In this document: positions 45,854-54,540 of the stretch, piece after piece
Layout: every line of letters starts with the position of its first letter
Position numbering within the stretch: position 1 is the first letter of the stretch
Assembly (NCBI RefSeq): GCF_025751515.1
Contig: NZ_JAOWLE010000004.1
Span: forward strand, 1 to 64,000
Origin: Actibacterium sp. XHP0104
GTDB lineage: Bacteria; Pseudomonadota; Alphaproteobacteria; Rhodobacterales; Rhodobacteraceae
Reading direction: 5' to 3'
DNA length: 64,000 nucleotides
Made by a program: the position numbers and the translations under genes
Notes under the pieces: generated by a model
Databases searched by the model: none
Told to the model about the DNA's origin: nothing
Seen by the model: only the letters and a program-made list of their open reading frames with translations

Positions 45854-46441
45854 TCAGAACCGGTGCAGCAGCGCCTTGCCCACCGTCACATCCGCCCCGT
45901 ATTTGGCGCGGATTTCGGGCAGGGTGCGGGCGAATTCGTCACGCACCGTGGTCGAGGTGATCGTGTAGAAATCATCGCGGCGGTAGACCACCGTGCCCAC
46001 ATAGGCGACCTGCGCCCCGGCCGGCATCCGCGTGCGCAGACCGCCGGGCAGCTTGATCTGCGACATGCCGGCCGTGTTCAGCGAATAGACACCCTCTTGC
46101 AGGTAAAGCGTCGCGCGCGGCACGGTGATGAAAAACGTCTGCGACAGCGGCAGCGCCCTGTTCTCATTGCCATAAAGGAACATGCCCTGCGGCTTGACCG
46201 GCTGGGTCGAGAACGCCGTGCCCACGCGGTTTTCGGCATATTTCTTGCCCAAACCCAATGGGTCGCGCAGCCCGGTCGCGACATATTGCGGTATGTCCGG
46301 CGAGATCACCATCTTGCCGACCAGCACGATCTGATCCTGGCGCGCCGGGGCCTTGTCGGCCTCGGCGATCATGTCGGACATGCAGCCCGACAACGCCAGC
46401 ATCAGCGTCATCAGGCCAATGATGCGGGTAACGACCAACAT
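45854..46441 (-). CDS. Predicted lipoprotein, second of a pair
   Basis: The 195-residue protein has a lipoprotein signal with lipobox LSGC (Cys near residue 20) and a mostly beta-rich body with repeated short segments (ATLYLQEGVYSLNTAGM, VAYVGTVVYRRDDFYTI). I do not recognise the family. It begins 3 bases after the stop of the upstream lipoprotein gene and has no own Shine-Dalgarno site, so it depends on translational coupling. A start at residue 11 is possible. Confidence 0.68.
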   Translation of the reverse strand: MLVVTRIIGLMTLMLALSGCMSDMIAEADKAPARQDQIVLVGKMVISPDIPQYVATGLRDPLGLGKKYAENRVGTAFSTQPVKPQGMFLYGNENRALPLSQTFFITVPRATLYLQEGVYSLNTAGMSQIKLPGGLRTRMPAGAQVAYVGTVVYRRDDFYTITSTTVRDEFARTLPEIRAKYGADVTVGKALLHRF

Positions 46442-46444
46442 GCG

Positions 46445-47008
46445 TTACAGCCGGTTGATGGCTTGCTGAATCAACGGTTTCTGCTGATCGGGTGCCTCTT
46501 TCAGAATGGCCTCGAGCATCTGGCGGCGCGACGGGCCGTTGGCGCGGCTGACCGTGAAATCGCGCGGGGCAAAGAACAGGCCGCGACGCGTCTTAAGCGC
46601 ATAGCTGCCCAGGTAATAGACACCCTTGCCGCGCACATTGGCGGCCGCGACATCGCTGCCCTGGGCGCCGAAATCATAGACGTTGACGACATTTCCACAC
46701 AGCCCGACGCAGGTCATGGTGCTGAGGGTGTTCAGCTTGATCGGTCCGGGCGCAATGCCCACGTGGTAAAAGATATAACCCTCGCCGAACTTCATATAGC
46801 CCGAGGGATAGAGGTTCTTGTCGGCGGGCATATTGTAGGCCCGGATCGTGCCGCCAACGACCTTGTTACCGGCGGCCTGGGACAGATCGACCCAGCCGTA
46901 TACGACAGATCTGTCGCTGTAATCGGAAATGGGGGTGCCCCCCATACACGCGCTCAGCGTCAGAGCGGCGAACAACAGGGCAAACATACGCGCCAAACGG
47001 GAAACCAT
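46445..47008 (-). CDS. Predicted lipoprotein, first of a pair
   Basis: The 187-residue protein has a signal with lipobox LSAC (Cys near residue 21) and a body of beta type (SVVYGWVDLSQAAGN..., GEGYIFYHVGIAPG, GKGVYYLGSYAL) that ends in a helical tail (QMLEAILKEAPDQQKPLI). One Cys pair occurs (MTCVGLCGN). The layout is similar to that of its downstream neighbour, so the two may be distant relatives that work together. AAGGAG lies 7 bases before the ATG. It is divergent from the DsrE-like gene. Confidence 0.72.
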   Translation of the reverse strand: MVSRLARMFALLFAALTLSACMGGTPISDYSDRSVVYGWVDLSQAAGNKVVGGTIRAYNMPADKNLYPSGYMKFGEGYIFYHVGIAPGPIKLNTLSTMTCVGLCGNVVNVYDFGAQGSDVAAANVRGKGVYYLGSYALKTRRGLFFAPRDFTVSRANGPSRRQMLEAILKEAPDQQKPLIQQAINRL

Positions 47009-47185
47009 CAGAAACTCCTTGTCTTTACCAGTGGTTACTCACTTTCGTCACAGAGGCGTTAAGCGCAGTTCTTGACGAAAGAATGGCGGATTTGGGCGAT
47101 CAACGCAGCAAATCTGTTCGCATTATCCCGACCATGCTGCGCGCCCGACCCAATCTGCGCATTTGTTGATTCATATCATATGCCA

Positions 47186-47197
47186 ACATTCGAATGT
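47186..47197. promoter_or_regulatory. 12-bp palindrome upstream of the DsrE-like gene
   Basis: ACATTCGAATGT is a perfect 12-bp palindrome 38 bases before the DsrE-like ATG, in an A/T-rich divergent region. ArsR-type sulfur sensors recognise ATTC/GAAT half-sites, though usually spaced. Confidence 0.4.
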
Positions 47198-47235
47198 ATG
47201 ATCTGATTTTCCAGGCAACCAATCAGGAGACAAAG

Positions 47236-47682
47236 ATGCGTACCTTTCTGACCAAACTCGCGCTTGCCCTTTCGCTGGTGTTCATGCCGCTGTCGGCCAA
47301 TGCCGATACCGACAAGCCCGGCCTGTTCATCAACCTGACCACCGACGACACTTGGGCCGCGACCAAGGCGATCATGTTCGCGCATGAAAAGTCGCTGAAG
47401 AACGGCCACCCAACCGCGATCTGGATGAATGTGCGTGCCGTCTATCTGGCCGACAAGAAACGCCCCAGCCATGTGCACGGCCTGATGGCGGAAAAGGGTT
47501 TGTCCGTTCAGGACATGCTGACGAACTTTATGGCCGATGGCGGCGTGGTGATCATGTGCGGCGCCTGCTCGAAAGCGGCCGGTCTGACCAAGGCAGATTA
47601 TATCGACGGCGTTCAGATGGGCGATTTTGCCCTGGTTGAAAGCTGGCTGTTCAACCCGAATGTTACCACTCTTTCCTGGTAA
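47236..47682 (+). CDS. Exported DsrE-family protein
   Basis: The 148-residue protein has a signal peptide (ALALSLVFMPLSANAD) and a DsrE-like fold (GLFINLTTDDTWAATKAIMFA at the start; VVIMCGACSKAAGL with a CxxC pair). Cytoplasmic DsrE/TusD proteins carry sulfur on such a Cys; this exported form could act on periplasmic sulfur or redox chemistry. GGAG lies 6 bases before the ATG. It is single, divergent from the lipoprotein pair, and ends at a hairpin at 47704. Confidence 0.82.
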   Translation: MRTFLTKLALALSLVFMPLSANADTDKPGLFINLTTDDTWAATKAIMFAHEKSLKNGHPTAIWMNVRAVYLADKKRPSHVHGLMAEKGLSVQDMLTNFMADGGVVIMCGACSKAAGLTKADYIDGVQMGDFALVESWLFNPNVTTLSW

Positions 47683-47703
47683 ACACGGGCAATAGTGAAC
47701 CAA

Positions 47704-47727
47704 GGGGCGGTCTGCGGGCCGCCCTTT
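47704..47727 (+). terminator. Intrinsic terminator after the DsrE-like gene
   Basis: GGGCGG (47705-47710) pairs with CCGCCC (47719-47724) and TTTT follows. It separates the DsrE-like gene from pnp. Confidence 0.7.
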
Positions 47728-47832
47728 TGCAATGCAATCGCAGCTTTCAAAACGCGCCGATCTGCGATATGGCACCCTAATCTGAGACGTGACGCCCGGA
47801 CCCCGGCGTCGTGAAGGAATGATAGAGGGGTC

Positions 47833-47888
47833 GGCGGCAATGGGGCCGCCATGCAAAACGGGAGACCCGGAAGGCCGGGAGTGCTCCC
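47833..47888 (+). other. Structured 5' leader of pnp
   Basis: Two hairpins precede pnp: GGCGGC/GCCGCC (47833-47850) and a longer, interrupted stem (GGGAG/CTCCC enclosing CCCGG/CCGGG, 47860-47888). In enterobacteria RNase III cuts a pnp leader hairpin so that PNPase can repress its own message; a similar role here is inference. Confidence 0.45.
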
Positions 47889-47904
47889 TTACAGGATACG
47901 ATAG

Positions 47905-50037
47905 ATGTTCAACGTTACGACGAAATCGATGCAGTGGGGCAATGAAACGCTCACACTGGAAACGGGCAAGGTTGCCCGTCAGGCCGATGGCACCGTCATC
48001 GCCACCCTGGGCGAAACCTCGGTCATGGCCAACGTGACCTTCGCCAAGGAACCGAAACCGGGTCAGGACTTCTTCCCGCTGACGGTTCACTACCAAGAGA
48101 AATACTATGCTGCCGGCAAGGTGCCCGGTGGCTTCTTCAAGCGCGAGGCCCGTCCGACCGAAAAGGAAACGCTGACCGCGCGCCTGATCGACCGTCCGAT
48201 CCGCCCGCTGTTCGTGCCCGGCTTCAAGAACGAAGTTCTGGTCATGTGCACCGTGCTGTCGCACGACCTGGAAAATGACCCGGACATCGTGGCGATGATC
48301 GCTGCCTCGGCCGCGCTGACCATTTCGGGCGCGCCGTTCATGGGCCCGATCGCTGGCGCCCGCGTGGGCTTTGTTGACGGCGAATATGTGCTGAACCCGA
48401 CCGTCGACGACATGCACATGCTGCGCAACAACCCCGAGCAGCGTCTCGACCTGGTTGTCGCCGGCACCAAAGACGCCGTGATGATGGTTGAATCCGAGGC
48501 TTACGAGCTGACCGAGGCCGAAATGCTGGGCGCCGTGAACTTTGCGCATCAGCAGATCCAGCCGGTGATCGACCTGATCATCGACCTGGCCGAAGACGCC
48601 GCGAAAGAGCCGTTCAACTTCCAGGCGCCCGATTACAGTGCGCTTTTCGAAGTTGTGAAGGCCGCCGGCGAAGACAAGATGCGCGCCGCCTATGCCATCA
48701 CCGACAAGCAACAGCGCGTCGCCGCCGTTGCCGCCGCCAAGGAAGAGATCAAGGCCGGCCTCACCGAGGAACAGCTGGAAGACGCCAACCTTGGCTCGGC
48801 CATCAAAAAGCTGGAATCGGTCGTTCTGCGCGGCTCGGTCGTGAAAGAGGGCAAACGCATCGACGGCCGCGCGCTGGATGAGGTTCGCCCGATCGTCTGC
48901 GAAACCGGCCTGCTGCCCCGTACCCACGGTTCGGCCCTGTTCACCCGTGGTGAAACCCAGGGTCTGGTCGTGACCACGCTGGGCACCGGCGACGATGAGC
49001 AATTCATCGACGCGCTGCATGGCAACTTCAAATCGAACTTCATGCTGCACTACAACTTCCCGCCCTATTCGGTCGGCGAAGTTGGCCGCGTGGGTTCGCC
49101 CGGCCGCCGCGAGATCGGTCACGGCAAACTGGCATGGCGCGCCCTTCAGGCCGTTCTGCCCGCCGCAACCGATTTCCCCTACACCCTGCGTCTGGTGTCG
49201 GAAATCACTGAATCGAACGGCTCCAGCTCGATGGCATCGGTCTGTGGCGGTTCGCTGTCGATGATGGATGCCGGCGTGCCGCTGAAGGCCGCCGTTGCCG
49301 GTGTGGCCATGGGCCTGGTGCTGGAAGAGGATGGCTCTTACGCCGTTCTGACCGACATCCTGGGCGACGAGGATCACCTCGGCGACATGGACTTCAAGGT
49401 TGCCGGCACCGAGGCAGGCATCACCTCGCTGCAGATGGACATCAAGGTCGCGGGCATCACCCCCGAGATCATGGAAAAAGCCCTGGCCCAGGCCAAGGCC
49501 GGCCGTCTGCACATCCTGGCCGAGATGAACAAGGCCCTGTCGGGCGTTGGCGAATTCAGCGTCCACGCCCCGCGCATCGAGACCATGCAGATCCCCACCG
49601 ACAAGATCCGCGAAGTGATCGGCTCGGGCGGTAAGGTCATCCGCGAGATCGTCGAGGTTTCGGGCGCCAAGGTCGACATCAACGACGACGGCATCATCAA
49701 GATCGCCTCGCCGAACGGTGACGCCATCCAAAAGGCCTATGACATGATCTATTCGATCGTGGCAGAGCCCGAAGAAGGCCAGATCTACAAAGGCAAGGTC
49801 GTGAAGATCGTCGATTTCGGCGCCTTCGTGAACTTCTTTGGCAAGCGTGACGGCCTGGTGCATGTCAGCCAGATCGAGAACCGCCGCCTGAACCACCCCT
49901 CGGACGTTCTGAAAGAAGGCCAGGAAGTTTACGTGAAACTTCTGGGCTTTGACGACCGCGGCAAGGTGCGCCTGGCCATGAAGATGGTCGACCAGGAAAC
50001 CGGCGAAGAGCTGAAGAAAGAAGAAACCGCCGAGTAA
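47905..50037 (+). CDS. pnp: Polynucleotide phosphorylase
   Basis: The 710-residue protein has two RNase PH-like domains (the second includes [20 protein letters not shown]), a helical linker, a KH domain ([15 protein letters not shown], about 560-615) and a C-terminal S1 domain ([17 protein letters not shown]). It degrades RNA from the 3' end with phosphate and takes part in the degradosome. AGGA lies 9 bases before the ATG. It has its own leader and terminator and is not adjacent to rpsO, unlike in many bacteria. Confidence 0.97.
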   Translation: MFNVTTKSMQWGNETLTLETGKVARQADGTVIATLGETSVMANVTFAKEPKPGQDFFPLTVHYQEKYYAAGKVPGGFFKREARPTEKETLTARLIDRPIRPLFVPGFKNEVLVMCTVLSHDLENDPDIVAMIAASAALTISGAPFMGPIAGARVGFVDGEYVLNPTVDDMHMLRNNPEQRLDLVVAGTKDAVMMVESEAYELTEAEMLGAVNFAHQQIQPVIDLIIDLAEDAAKEPFNFQAPDYSALFEVVKAAGEDKMRAAYAITDKQQRVAAVAAAKEEIKAGLTEEQLEDANLGSAIKKLESVVLRGSVVKEGKRIDGRALDEVRPIVCETGLLPRTHGSALFTRGETQGLVVTTLGTGDDEQFIDALHGNFKSNFMLHYNFPPYSVGEVGRVGSPGRREIGHGKLAWRALQAVLPAATDFPYTLRLVSEITESNGSSSMASVCGGSLSMMDAGVPLKAAVAGVAMGLVLEEDGSYAVLTDILGDEDHLGDMDFKVAGTEAGITSLQMDIKVAGITPEIMEKALAQAKAGRLHILAEMNKALSGVGEFSVHAPRIETMQIPTDKIREVIGSGGKVIREIVEVSGAKVDINDDGIIKIASPNGDAIQKAYDMIYSIVAEPEEGQIYKGKVVKIVDFGAFVNFFGKRDGLVHVSQIENRRLNHPSDVLKEGQEVYVKLLGFDDRGKVRLAMKMVDQETGEELKKEETAE

Positions 50038-50060
50038 TCGGCGCCTTTCTGACAAACAGG

Positions 50061-50090
50061 AAAGCCCCGCCATCAAGGCGGGGCTTTTTT
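50061..50090 (+). terminator. Intrinsic terminator after pnp
   Basis: AAAGCCCCGCC (50061-50071) pairs with GGCGGGGCTTT (50077-50087), loop ATCAA, with a T run following. It could also serve the converging SDR gene. Confidence 0.9.
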
Positions 50091-50121
50091 GTTGGGGCCA
50101 GCGGCCTGGCCGTTCAGACGA

Positions 50122-50907
50122 TCAGGGCGCCAGCCCGCCCGCGACCGTCAGTATCGTCCCCGACACAAAGCCCGACCGGGGCGAGGCCAGCCAGACCACC
50201 GCATCGGCAATGTCTTGGGGCTGTGCAATCCGCCCCATTGGGGTGGCCTCGGCAACCATTCTTGGGCGGTCGGGGTTGCCTTCGCGTTCATGCATGCTTG
50301 TGGCGGTGGTGCCCACCCGGATGGCATTCACGCGGATGCCCAGCGGGCCCAGCTCTTTCCCGGCGCCGATGGTCAAGGTTTCCACCGCCGCTTTTGAGGC
50401 GGCATAGTGGACATATTCGCCCGGGCTGCCCAGCGTGGCGGCCAAGGACGACATGTTCACGATCGCCCCACCTGCCCCGCCCTGGTCGGTTCGCATGCGT
50501 TTCACCGCCTCTTGAAGACAATAGACAGTGCCGAACAGGTTGGCCTCGAATGTCCTGCGCAGCGCCTCTTGCGCGAGATCGGGCAATGTCGACGTCCCGC
50601 CGATGATGCCGGCATTGTTCACCAGGCAGGTCACGGGCCCCAACAGCTCATCGCAAGTGTCAAACATGGCCCGCACGGCCTGCTGGTCTGCAACATCTGC
50701 CCCCACCGCAATGGCGCGCACCCCCGCGTCCCGACAGGCCGCGACGGTTTCGTCCGCGCCCCGGCGGTCAGAACTGTAGTTTACGCAGACATCATAGCCT
50801 TCCTTCGCGAAAGCCAGGGCGGTGGCGGCACCGATACCCTTGCTTGCGCCGGTGACCAACGCGGTTTTCCGGTAGCCAGGCGGCAGGTCATCTTGCGGCA
50901 GGGACAT
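50122..50907 (-). CDS. Short-chain dehydrogenase/reductase
   Basis: The 261-residue enzyme has the Rossmann motif TGASKGIGAATAL, NNAG (LVNNAGIIGG), catalytic Ser (NMSSLA) and YAASK. The cofactor is probably NADP(H) or NAD(H), and the substrate is not evident. AAAGGAGG lies 6 bases before the ATG. It follows the glycosyltransferase gene by 12 bases in the same direction and may share its transcript, which could suggest modification of a sugar or lipid. Confidence 0.9.
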   Translation of the reverse strand: MSLPQDDLPPGYRKTALVTGASKGIGAATALAFAKEGYDVCVNYSSDRRGADETVAACRDAGVRAIAVGADVADQQAVRAMFDTCDELLGPVTCLVNNAGIIGGTSTLPDLAQEALRRTFEANLFGTVYCLQEAVKRMRTDQGGAGGAIVNMSSLAATLGSPGEYVHYAASKAAVETLTIGAGKELGPLGIRVNAIRVGTTATSMHEREGNPDRPRMVAEATPMGRIAQPQDIADAVVWLASPRSGFVSGTILTVAGGLAP

Positions 50908-50919
50908 TCCGTTCCTCCT

Positions 50920-51822
50920 TTAGGGCTGCTCATGCCCCGCGAACCACTGTTTGGCCGCAAGGTCTTCGACGCTTTGCGCCTCAATCTGGTCAACCTTGCG
51001 CATCACTCGGCGCAGGTGGTCGGCCTGGTTCTGGGTCATGTTTGACCCGCGGTTGATCTTGGCCTGCAATTCGCTGTTCGACCGGGTGTAATAGTGGTTC
51101 AACTGGATGTGGTCGGCCGAATAGAACCCCGGCTTTGCCCGATCGGCCGCAGCCGCCCTTTGTCCGCGATCATTGACCGAATCCGTCGATCCATCGGTCT
51201 CGATCGAATGCACCTTGATCGCGGTCACGTGGCAGGGATCGACGATCATCTTGAAATTGCACATGCCTTTCAGCGGGCTCATTGGGTCGGGGTGGCGACG
51301 GGTATAATTGGGCACGATGCCGCCCTCGGGCGCATCCTCGAACCCGTTGCGCCCGAACATGTGCCAGGGCAGCGAAATATTCACCTCTTGCCCCAGATGA
51401 CCCAGGCATTCCGGCAGGGTCTTGCCCGAGCGCGGCACCAGAAATTCATCGACATCGATAAAGGTCATCCAGCGATAGCCGCCGCCGAAATTGCGCACCG
51501 CATGGGCATAGGCGAGCACCTGGTTGTGAATCTCGGCCCCATTCACCCCGTCGCGCAGTTTCTGATCCCAGGGCATCACGGTAACGGCCCCCGCCCCCGC
51601 CGCATCAATCAGGCGGCTGACGGTCTGATCGGTCGATCCGTTGTCGTAGACATAGAAATGCGCCACCCCGGCGGCCCTGTGAAACCGGGTCCATTCAGCG
51701 ATGTGGCGTTCCTCGTTTCTGACGATCAGCACCACCGCCAGCCCCGCACGCCCCGGCGCGGGCACGGGCGGGTCAAGCGCGATACGCGAGATGGATTTGG
51801 TGCGGCGCAGGAATGAAAACAT
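50920..51822 (-). CDS. Glycosyltransferase family 92-type protein
   Basis: The 300-residue soluble protein has the GT-A start LVLIVRNEERHI-type segment (VVLIVRNEERHIAEW), FYVYDNGSTDQT, the metal-binding DVDEF and FKMIVDP, with a terminal helical tail. It resembles GT92 or GT2-like transferases that use nucleotide sugars. The acceptor is unknown. I chose the ATG at 51822; the frame continues four codons to a TTG. It starts divergently from the aldehyde dehydrogenase gene. Confidence 0.82.
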   Translation of the reverse strand: MFSFLRRTKSISRIALDPPVPAPGRAGLAVVLIVRNEERHIAEWTRFHRAAGVAHFYVYDNGSTDQTVSRLIDAAGAGAVTVMPWDQKLRDGVNGAEIHNQVLAYAHAVRNFGGGYRWMTFIDVDEFLVPRSGKTLPECLGHLGQEVNISLPWHMFGRNGFEDAPEGGIVPNYTRRHPDPMSPLKGMCNFKMIVDPCHVTAIKVHSIETDGSTDSVNDRGQRAAAADRAKPGFYSADHIQLNHYYTRSNSELQAKINRGSNMTQNQADHLRRVMRKVDQIEAQSVEDLAAKQWFAGHEQP

Positions 51823-51960
51823 AAAGACCCCCAATTCGCGGGCAGCTTAGAAAATCCGGGGGCGCGGGAACAGGGCAATTGCGGCGCGAGAAGACTCGAA
51901 AATCCTGCCGCAGCGTCATAGATAGCGTTAACGACCCTACAGGATTCGGCAGCTTGCGCA

Positions 51961-51976
51961 TCATCCGATCGGATGA
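51961..51976. promoter_or_regulatory. 16-bp palindrome before the aldehyde dehydrogenase gene
   Basis: TCATCCGATCGGATGA is a perfect 16-bp palindrome ending 34 bases before the ATG. Its position suits a repressor operator. A shorter palindrome CGTTAACG lies at 51926-51933. Confidence 0.5.
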
Positions 51977-52010
51977 CAGAGTGCCGCACGATTGGCCAAA
52001 GGAGGCGCAG

Positions 52011-53453
52011 ATGATCGAGAAACGTCAGTTCTATATCAATGGCCAGTGGGTGAACCCTGCTCAGCGCAATGATTTTGATGTCATCGACCCCTCGACCGAG
52101 GATAGCTGTGCCGTCATTTCGCTGGGCACTCAGGCCGACACCGACGCCGCCGTTGCCGCGGCGCGTGCCGCCTTCCCGGCCTGGTCGACCACCCCCAAGG
52201 CCGACCGCATGGCCCTGTTGCAGCGCATCCTTGAAATCTACATCCGCCGCAGCGACGAGATCGGCGATGCCATCAGCCTCGAGATGGGTGCCCCGATCGA
52301 CTATGCCCGCGCCAACCAGGTGAATTCGGGCCGCAGCCACATCAAGAATTTCATCCGGGCGTTTGAGGGGTTCGAGTTCGACCGGATGCTGGGCGCGCAT
52401 GCCCCCAATGACCGCATCCTGCTGGAACCGATCGGGGTTGCGGGGCTGATCACGCCGTGGAACTGGCCGATGAACCAGATCACGCTCAAGGTCATCCCGG
52501 CCCTGGCCACGGGCTGCACGATGGTTCTGAAACCGTCGGAAATCGCGCCCCTGTCGGCCCTCATCCTGGCCGAGATCATCGACGAGGCCGGCGTGCCCGC
52601 CGGCGTGTTCAACCTGGTCAACGGCGACGGCGCGGGCGTCGGCACGCAGCTGTCGGTGCATCCCGATGTCGACATGATTTCCTTTACCGGCTCGACCCGC
52701 GCGGGCATCGCGATCACCAAGGCCGCGGCCGATACCGTGAAACGCGTTCACCTCGAGCTGGGCGGCAAGGGCGCCAACATCATCTTTGCCGACGCCGATG
52801 AAAAGGCCGTCAAGCGCGGCGCGGTCGATTGCTTTCTCAACACCGGCCAGTCGTGCAACGCCCCCACCCGGATGCTGGTTCAGCGCGACATCTATGACCA
52901 GGCGGTCGAGATTGCCGCCAATGTGGCGACGAATGTCATCAAGGTCGGCTCGGGCCATGACGCGGGCCGCCATATCGGCCCCGTGGTCAGCCAGGCCCAG
53001 TTCGACAAGGTGCAGGGCCTGATCGCCAAGGGCATCGACGAAGGCGCGCGTCTGGCCGCCGGCGGACTTGGCCGCCCCGAGGGCTTTAACCGCGGCTATT
53101 TCGTGCGCCCCACGGTGTTTGCCCATGTGTCGAACGACATGACCATCGCGCGCGAGGAAATCTTTGGCCCGGTTCTGTCGATCATTCCCTTCGACACCGA
53201 GGCCGAGGCCATCGCCATCGCCAATGACACCGTCTATGGCCTGACGAACTATGTTCAAACCCAGGACGGCGCCCGCGCCAACCGCGTGGCCCGCGCCCTG
53301 AAATCGGGCATGGTCGAAATCAACGGCCAGTCGCGCGGCGCCGGGGCGCCCTTTGGCGGCGTCAAGCATTCGGGCAACGGCCGCGAAGGCGGTGTCTGGG
53401 GCCTCGAAGATTTCTGCGAGATCAAATCGGTCGCCGGTTGGGCGGCCGAGTAA
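52011..53453 (+). CDS. NAD(P)-dependent aldehyde dehydrogenase
   Basis: The 480-residue enzyme has the family motifs TPWNWPMNQI, FTGSTRAG, the catalytic Glu in HLELGGKGAN and nucleophile Cys282 in NTGQSCNAPTRM. It oxidises an aldehyde to the acid; the specific substrate is not evident. The ATG at 52011 has AAAGGAGG 6 bases upstream. A 16-bp palindrome upstream suggests regulation. It ends one base from the converging RluA gene. Confidence 0.92.
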   Translation: MIEKRQFYINGQWVNPAQRNDFDVIDPSTEDSCAVISLGTQADTDAAVAAARAAFPAWSTTPKADRMALLQRILEIYIRRSDEIGDAISLEMGAPIDYARANQVNSGRSHIKNFIRAFEGFEFDRMLGAHAPNDRILLEPIGVAGLITPWNWPMNQITLKVIPALATGCTMVLKPSEIAPLSALILAEIIDEAGVPAGVFNLVNGDGAGVGTQLSVHPDVDMISFTGSTRAGIAITKAAADTVKRVHLELGGKGANIIFADADEKAVKRGAVDCFLNTGQSCNAPTRMLVQRDIYDQAVEIAANVATNVIKVGSGHDAGRHIGPVVSQAQFDKVQGLIAKGIDEGARLAAGGLGRPEGFNRGYFVRPTVFAHVSNDMTIAREEIFGPVLSIIPFDTEAEAIAIANDTVYGLTNYVQTQDGARANRVARALKSGMVEINGQSRGAGAPFGGVKHSGNGREGGVWGLEDFCEIKSVAGWAAE

Positions 53454-53454
53454 T

Positions 53455-54105
53455 CTAGAACGGCGCCTTGGCCGAGAACGTCATCCCGACTCCGCCATCG
53501 GGGTGACGAATACGCAGGCTTTCCGCATGCAGCATCATCCGCGGCGCCTCGCGCGCGGGGCCGGTCGCATAGAACGGATCACCCAGAATCGGGTGCCCCT
53601 GCGCCAGCATATGCACCCGCAACTGATGGCTGCGCCCGGTCTGCGGGTATAGCCGCACCCGCGTGGCGTCTTCCTCATAGCGCATCACCCGCCAGTCGGT
53701 GACCGCCGGCTTGCCGTTCTCATGATCGACCATCTGAAGCGGCCGGTTCGGCCAATCGACGATCAGCGGCAGATCGACCGTGCCGGTTTTCGGCTCCAGC
53801 CGCCCCGACACCCGCGCGACATAGGTTTTCTTGACCTGCCGGTTCTCGAACTGCCGTCCCAGATTGCGTTGTGCATCAGGCGTCAGGGCAAAGACCATCA
53901 CCCCCGACGTGTCGCGATCCAGCCGGTGCACCAGCAACGCCTCGGGGAAAACCGCCTGAATGCGGGTGATCAGGCAATCGGCCAGATGCTCGCCCCGGCC
54001 GGGCACCGACAACAGGCCCGCAGGCTTGTTCACCACCAGGATCGCGTGATCGTGGTGCAGGATATCCAGAGGCGTATCGGGCGGGGCATAGGCGGCGTCA
54101 GTCAT
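53455..54105 (-). CDS. RluA-family pseudouridine synthase
   Basis: The 216-residue enzyme has the catalytic motif HRLDRDTSGVMVF, VVNKPAGLLSVPG at the start and the late motif GRSHQLRVHM. There is no S4 domain. It makes pseudouridine in rRNA or tRNA; the short form resembles RluA (23S U746/tRNA U32), but the exact target is not determined. It converges on the aldehyde dehydrogenase gene. Confidence 0.9.
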   Translation of the reverse strand: MTDAAYAPPDTPLDILHHDHAILVVNKPAGLLSVPGRGEHLADCLITRIQAVFPEALLVHRLDRDTSGVMVFALTPDAQRNLGRQFENRQVKKTYVARVSGRLEPKTGTVDLPLIVDWPNRPLQMVDHENGKPAVTDWRVMRYEEDATRVRLYPQTGRSHQLRVHMLAQGHPILGDPFYATGPAREAPRMMLHAESLRIRHPDGGVGMTFSAKAPF

Positions 54106-54201
54106 GGCGCCTGTCTACGCCCATTCGCGCAGCCGGGCCAGTGGATACCAATTGGTAACGATTGCCCGCTAGCCTTGCCCCGATTGCGGAAGGAGAAAAC
54201 C

Positions 54202-54540
54202 ATGGATCTTACAGCGCAGGATTGCGGCGATGCCCTTTTGATCTGCGTCCCCGACACCCGGATCGACGCCTCGGTCGCCATTCAGTTCAAGGACAAGATG
54301 CGCGAGATCACCAACTCTGCCCACGCGCGTATCGTGCTTGACCTGTCGCGCGTCGATTTCGTCGACAGCAGCGGCCTGGGCGCGGTCGTCGGCGCGATGA
54401 AACAGCTGGGCAGCGAACGTCGGCTTGATCTGGCCGGGCTGACCCCCAATGTCGCCAAGGTTTTCCGCCTGACCCGTATGGATCGCGTATTCCGGATTTT
54501 CGACGATGCCGACAGCGCCACGCAAGCCGACGCCGCCTGA
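54202..54540 (+). CDS. STAS-domain anti-anti-sigma factor
   Basis: The 112-residue protein is a single STAS domain with the phosphoacceptor region DFVDSSGLGAVVG (Ser56-Ser57), as in SpoIIAA/RsbV. In partner switching the unphosphorylated form binds the anti-sigma kinase. GGAG lies 7 bases before the ATG. The next gene, an RsbW-like ATPase, overlaps its 3' end or follows immediately, so the two form one unit. No sigma factor is adjacent. Confidence 0.9.
   Translation: MDLTAQDCGDALLICVPDTRIDASVAIQFKDKMREITNSAHARIVLDLSRVDFVDSSGLGAVVGAMKQLGSERRLDLAGLTPNVAKVFRLTRMDRVFRIFDDADSATQADAA

Noticed and set aside
47176-50076. A 966-codon open frame on the minus strand opposite pnp
   Set aside because: It mirrors pnp and runs through the DsrE-like gene and the terminator regions; no recognisable domains or start signal.
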